Assembly: GCA_019843655.1 (NCBI GenBank)
Contig: JACDQD010000008.1
Span: 18,448,442-18,512,441 of the forward strand
Reading direction: 5' to 3'
Source: Lethocerus indicus
Taxonomy: Eukaryota; Arthropoda; Insecta; Hemiptera; Belostomatidae
Length of the DNA: 64,000 nt
Shown piece after piece: positions 62,861-64,000 of the stretch. A model generated the notes under the pieces. It saw nothing but the letters and a program-made list of their open reading frames with translations, was not told the DNA's origin and ran no database searches. The translations under genes and the position numbers were made by a program. The stretch's first letter is position 1. Each line of letters starts with the position of its first letter.

Positions 62861-63940
62861 TCGCAGTAGACACGCACTTTAGCGATTACAGAGATGTACT
62901 GGTGTTTGACCCCGCGACCGCAGCTATCATAAAATCCACGCTAGATACAGAGCAATTACACGTATACACTAAACAACGCATTTTGAGACTATTAAGGCAT
63001 GAACACTACCGCCCTCCTGATGGGTCTTGTATCTGTATAATTGTTATGCGGTTATGGGCCCTGATATGCCTGGATTTTATGAGTGGCTAAAAAATGCATG
63101 AATAAAAAAATGACGTCCTATCAACCCCAAAGGTAATTAATTGTTGTCGATCATTAATCAACTAAAAACATGATTGTTCGACCACAATTGGCAAGAACTG
63201 ACGCAGCGAATACCAGCAAAAGCAACATAATTTCAAAGCGCATACATATATGGATGGTTCCAAATTCATTATCAGTGGGACTACTGAAAATCAATTCATT
63301 ATTTTGTGATACTTTTCGGCCGTATGTGTAATGGAAATAAAAAACACTGGAAATCTTACATTCTATATCTGCTCATTTTCCAGCAGGAATGATAGCCAGG
63401 AAATCATAATATATCCTTTAGTTTTCTGACAATATATCTAAAAATATAGTAAAAAAAATTAATCCTTCGCGGAAATCGGTAGTAACTCCAATGCAATTGA
63501 ATTCAATTGCAGTGGGACACACTCATTTGTAGACAAATAGTGGCCAGAATCATACGTGACGTTGATTAAAATTTCCAGAGCTTTGTTTAAAATAACTGGA
63601 CGATGAACACTCTGTCCTGTTCTTGTGACAAATTTCTCTGACAAACGTTTTCTATCACATTACAATGATCATACTTCATACATCACACCTCACAATCATG
63701 TATGTAATGGAGATTATTTTATGCGATGGTTAAGAGTTTGTAATTTATCATACCATTCATGGACGTTGGCAAAATCGATTCAAGCCAATATAGTGTATCG
63801 AATCAGCACATTTTTTCGACAACGGAGTAGCTTGTCTCAGCTGAATTTTCATTTGTGGACAGCCAGACCGATGGGCATTTTTATGAATAAATATTTCAAG
63901 GTAACGAAAGTGGCACTGTGGCCTATCGTCATATAATAGC
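62861..63940. other. AT-rich non-coding stretch
   Basis: No gene is recognised. A 20-bp palindrome is at 63492-63511. A plus-strand frame of 103 codons at 63625-63936 shows no domain. Confidence 0.5.
63492..63511. repeat. 20-bp perfect palindrome
   Basis: TGCAATTGAATTCAATTGCA equals its own reverse complement. It contains two CAATTG words around GAATTC. Confidence 0.92.
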
Positions 63941-63989
63941 TATTTTATGTACTACAGCCATACATGTATTTTATATAACTACAGCCATA
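63941..63989. repeat. Tandem repeat, about 26-bp period, near the window end
   Basis: Two copies of TATTTTAT..ACTACAGCCATA lie 26 bases apart (63941-63962 and 63967-63989). The array may continue past the window. Confidence 0.75.
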
Positions 63990-64000
63990 AAATAACGTTT

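Noticed and set aside
62791..63090. A 99-codon plus-strand frame at the edge of a CpG-rich block
   Set aside because: It lacks an upstream in-frame start of good context and any known domain. It could be an exon of a gene to the right, but nothing here proves it.
1..64000. CRISPR arrays, bacterial operons, rRNA operons, transposase or reverse-transcriptase genes
   Set aside because: Both strands were read for regular spaced repeats and for characteristic protein motifs. None was found, and the sequence type is eukaryotic.

Overview
This looks like a window of an animal nuclear genome, most likely an arthropod and probably an insect. The evidence is an AT-rich background, a spliced gene with consensus GT and AG intron borders and a GC-richer coding exon, long perfect (TA)n microsatellites, and no bacterial-style gene packing. 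The species cannot be read from the sequence.

One gene is well supported. It lies on the minus strand at 860-3356 and encodes a C2H2 zinc-finger protein of about 332 residues in two coding exons. The first coding exon (2793-3356) carries a His-, Gln- and Asn-rich, probably disordered N-terminus. The second (860-1294) carries four C2H2 fingers at exact 28-residue spacing. A phase-0 intron of about 1.5 kb separates them, with donor AAG|GTGATT and acceptor TTTCAG|CTG. A GC-richer probable 5' UTR lies just upstream (3357-3590), and a possible AATAAA lies about 315 bases past the stop.

From about 3.6 kb to the right end, roughly 60 kb, I see no convincing protein-coding gene, tRNA, rRNA, CRISPR array or transposon gene. 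Open frames there are short, reach at most about 133 codons, and show no recognisable domain. The DNA alternates between AT-rich stretches and blocks of roughly 0.2-0.6 kb with more GC and more complex sequence. Many blocks contain hairpins, homeodomain-type TAATTA cores, TATA boxes or nuclear-receptor-like half sites. That layout resembles the gene deserts with conserved non-coding elements found beside developmental transcription-factor genes. This is an inference from composition alone, because conservation cannot be tested here.

The most useful points to follow are these. Fingers 2-4 share R/(E or D)/H/(R or K) contact residues that predict binding to a G-tract. Two related elements about 930 bp apart (around 20,006 and 20,928) both carry FTZ-F1/ERR-type sites inside inverted repeats. 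A 20-bp GC-rich perfect palindrome lies at 42,888. A bulged 11-bp hairpin lies at 6,334. Paired inverted GGATTA/TAATCC sites lie at 43,398. A TATA plus initiator-like arrangement lies near 18,065-18,100. I found no evidence of a new multi-gene system.
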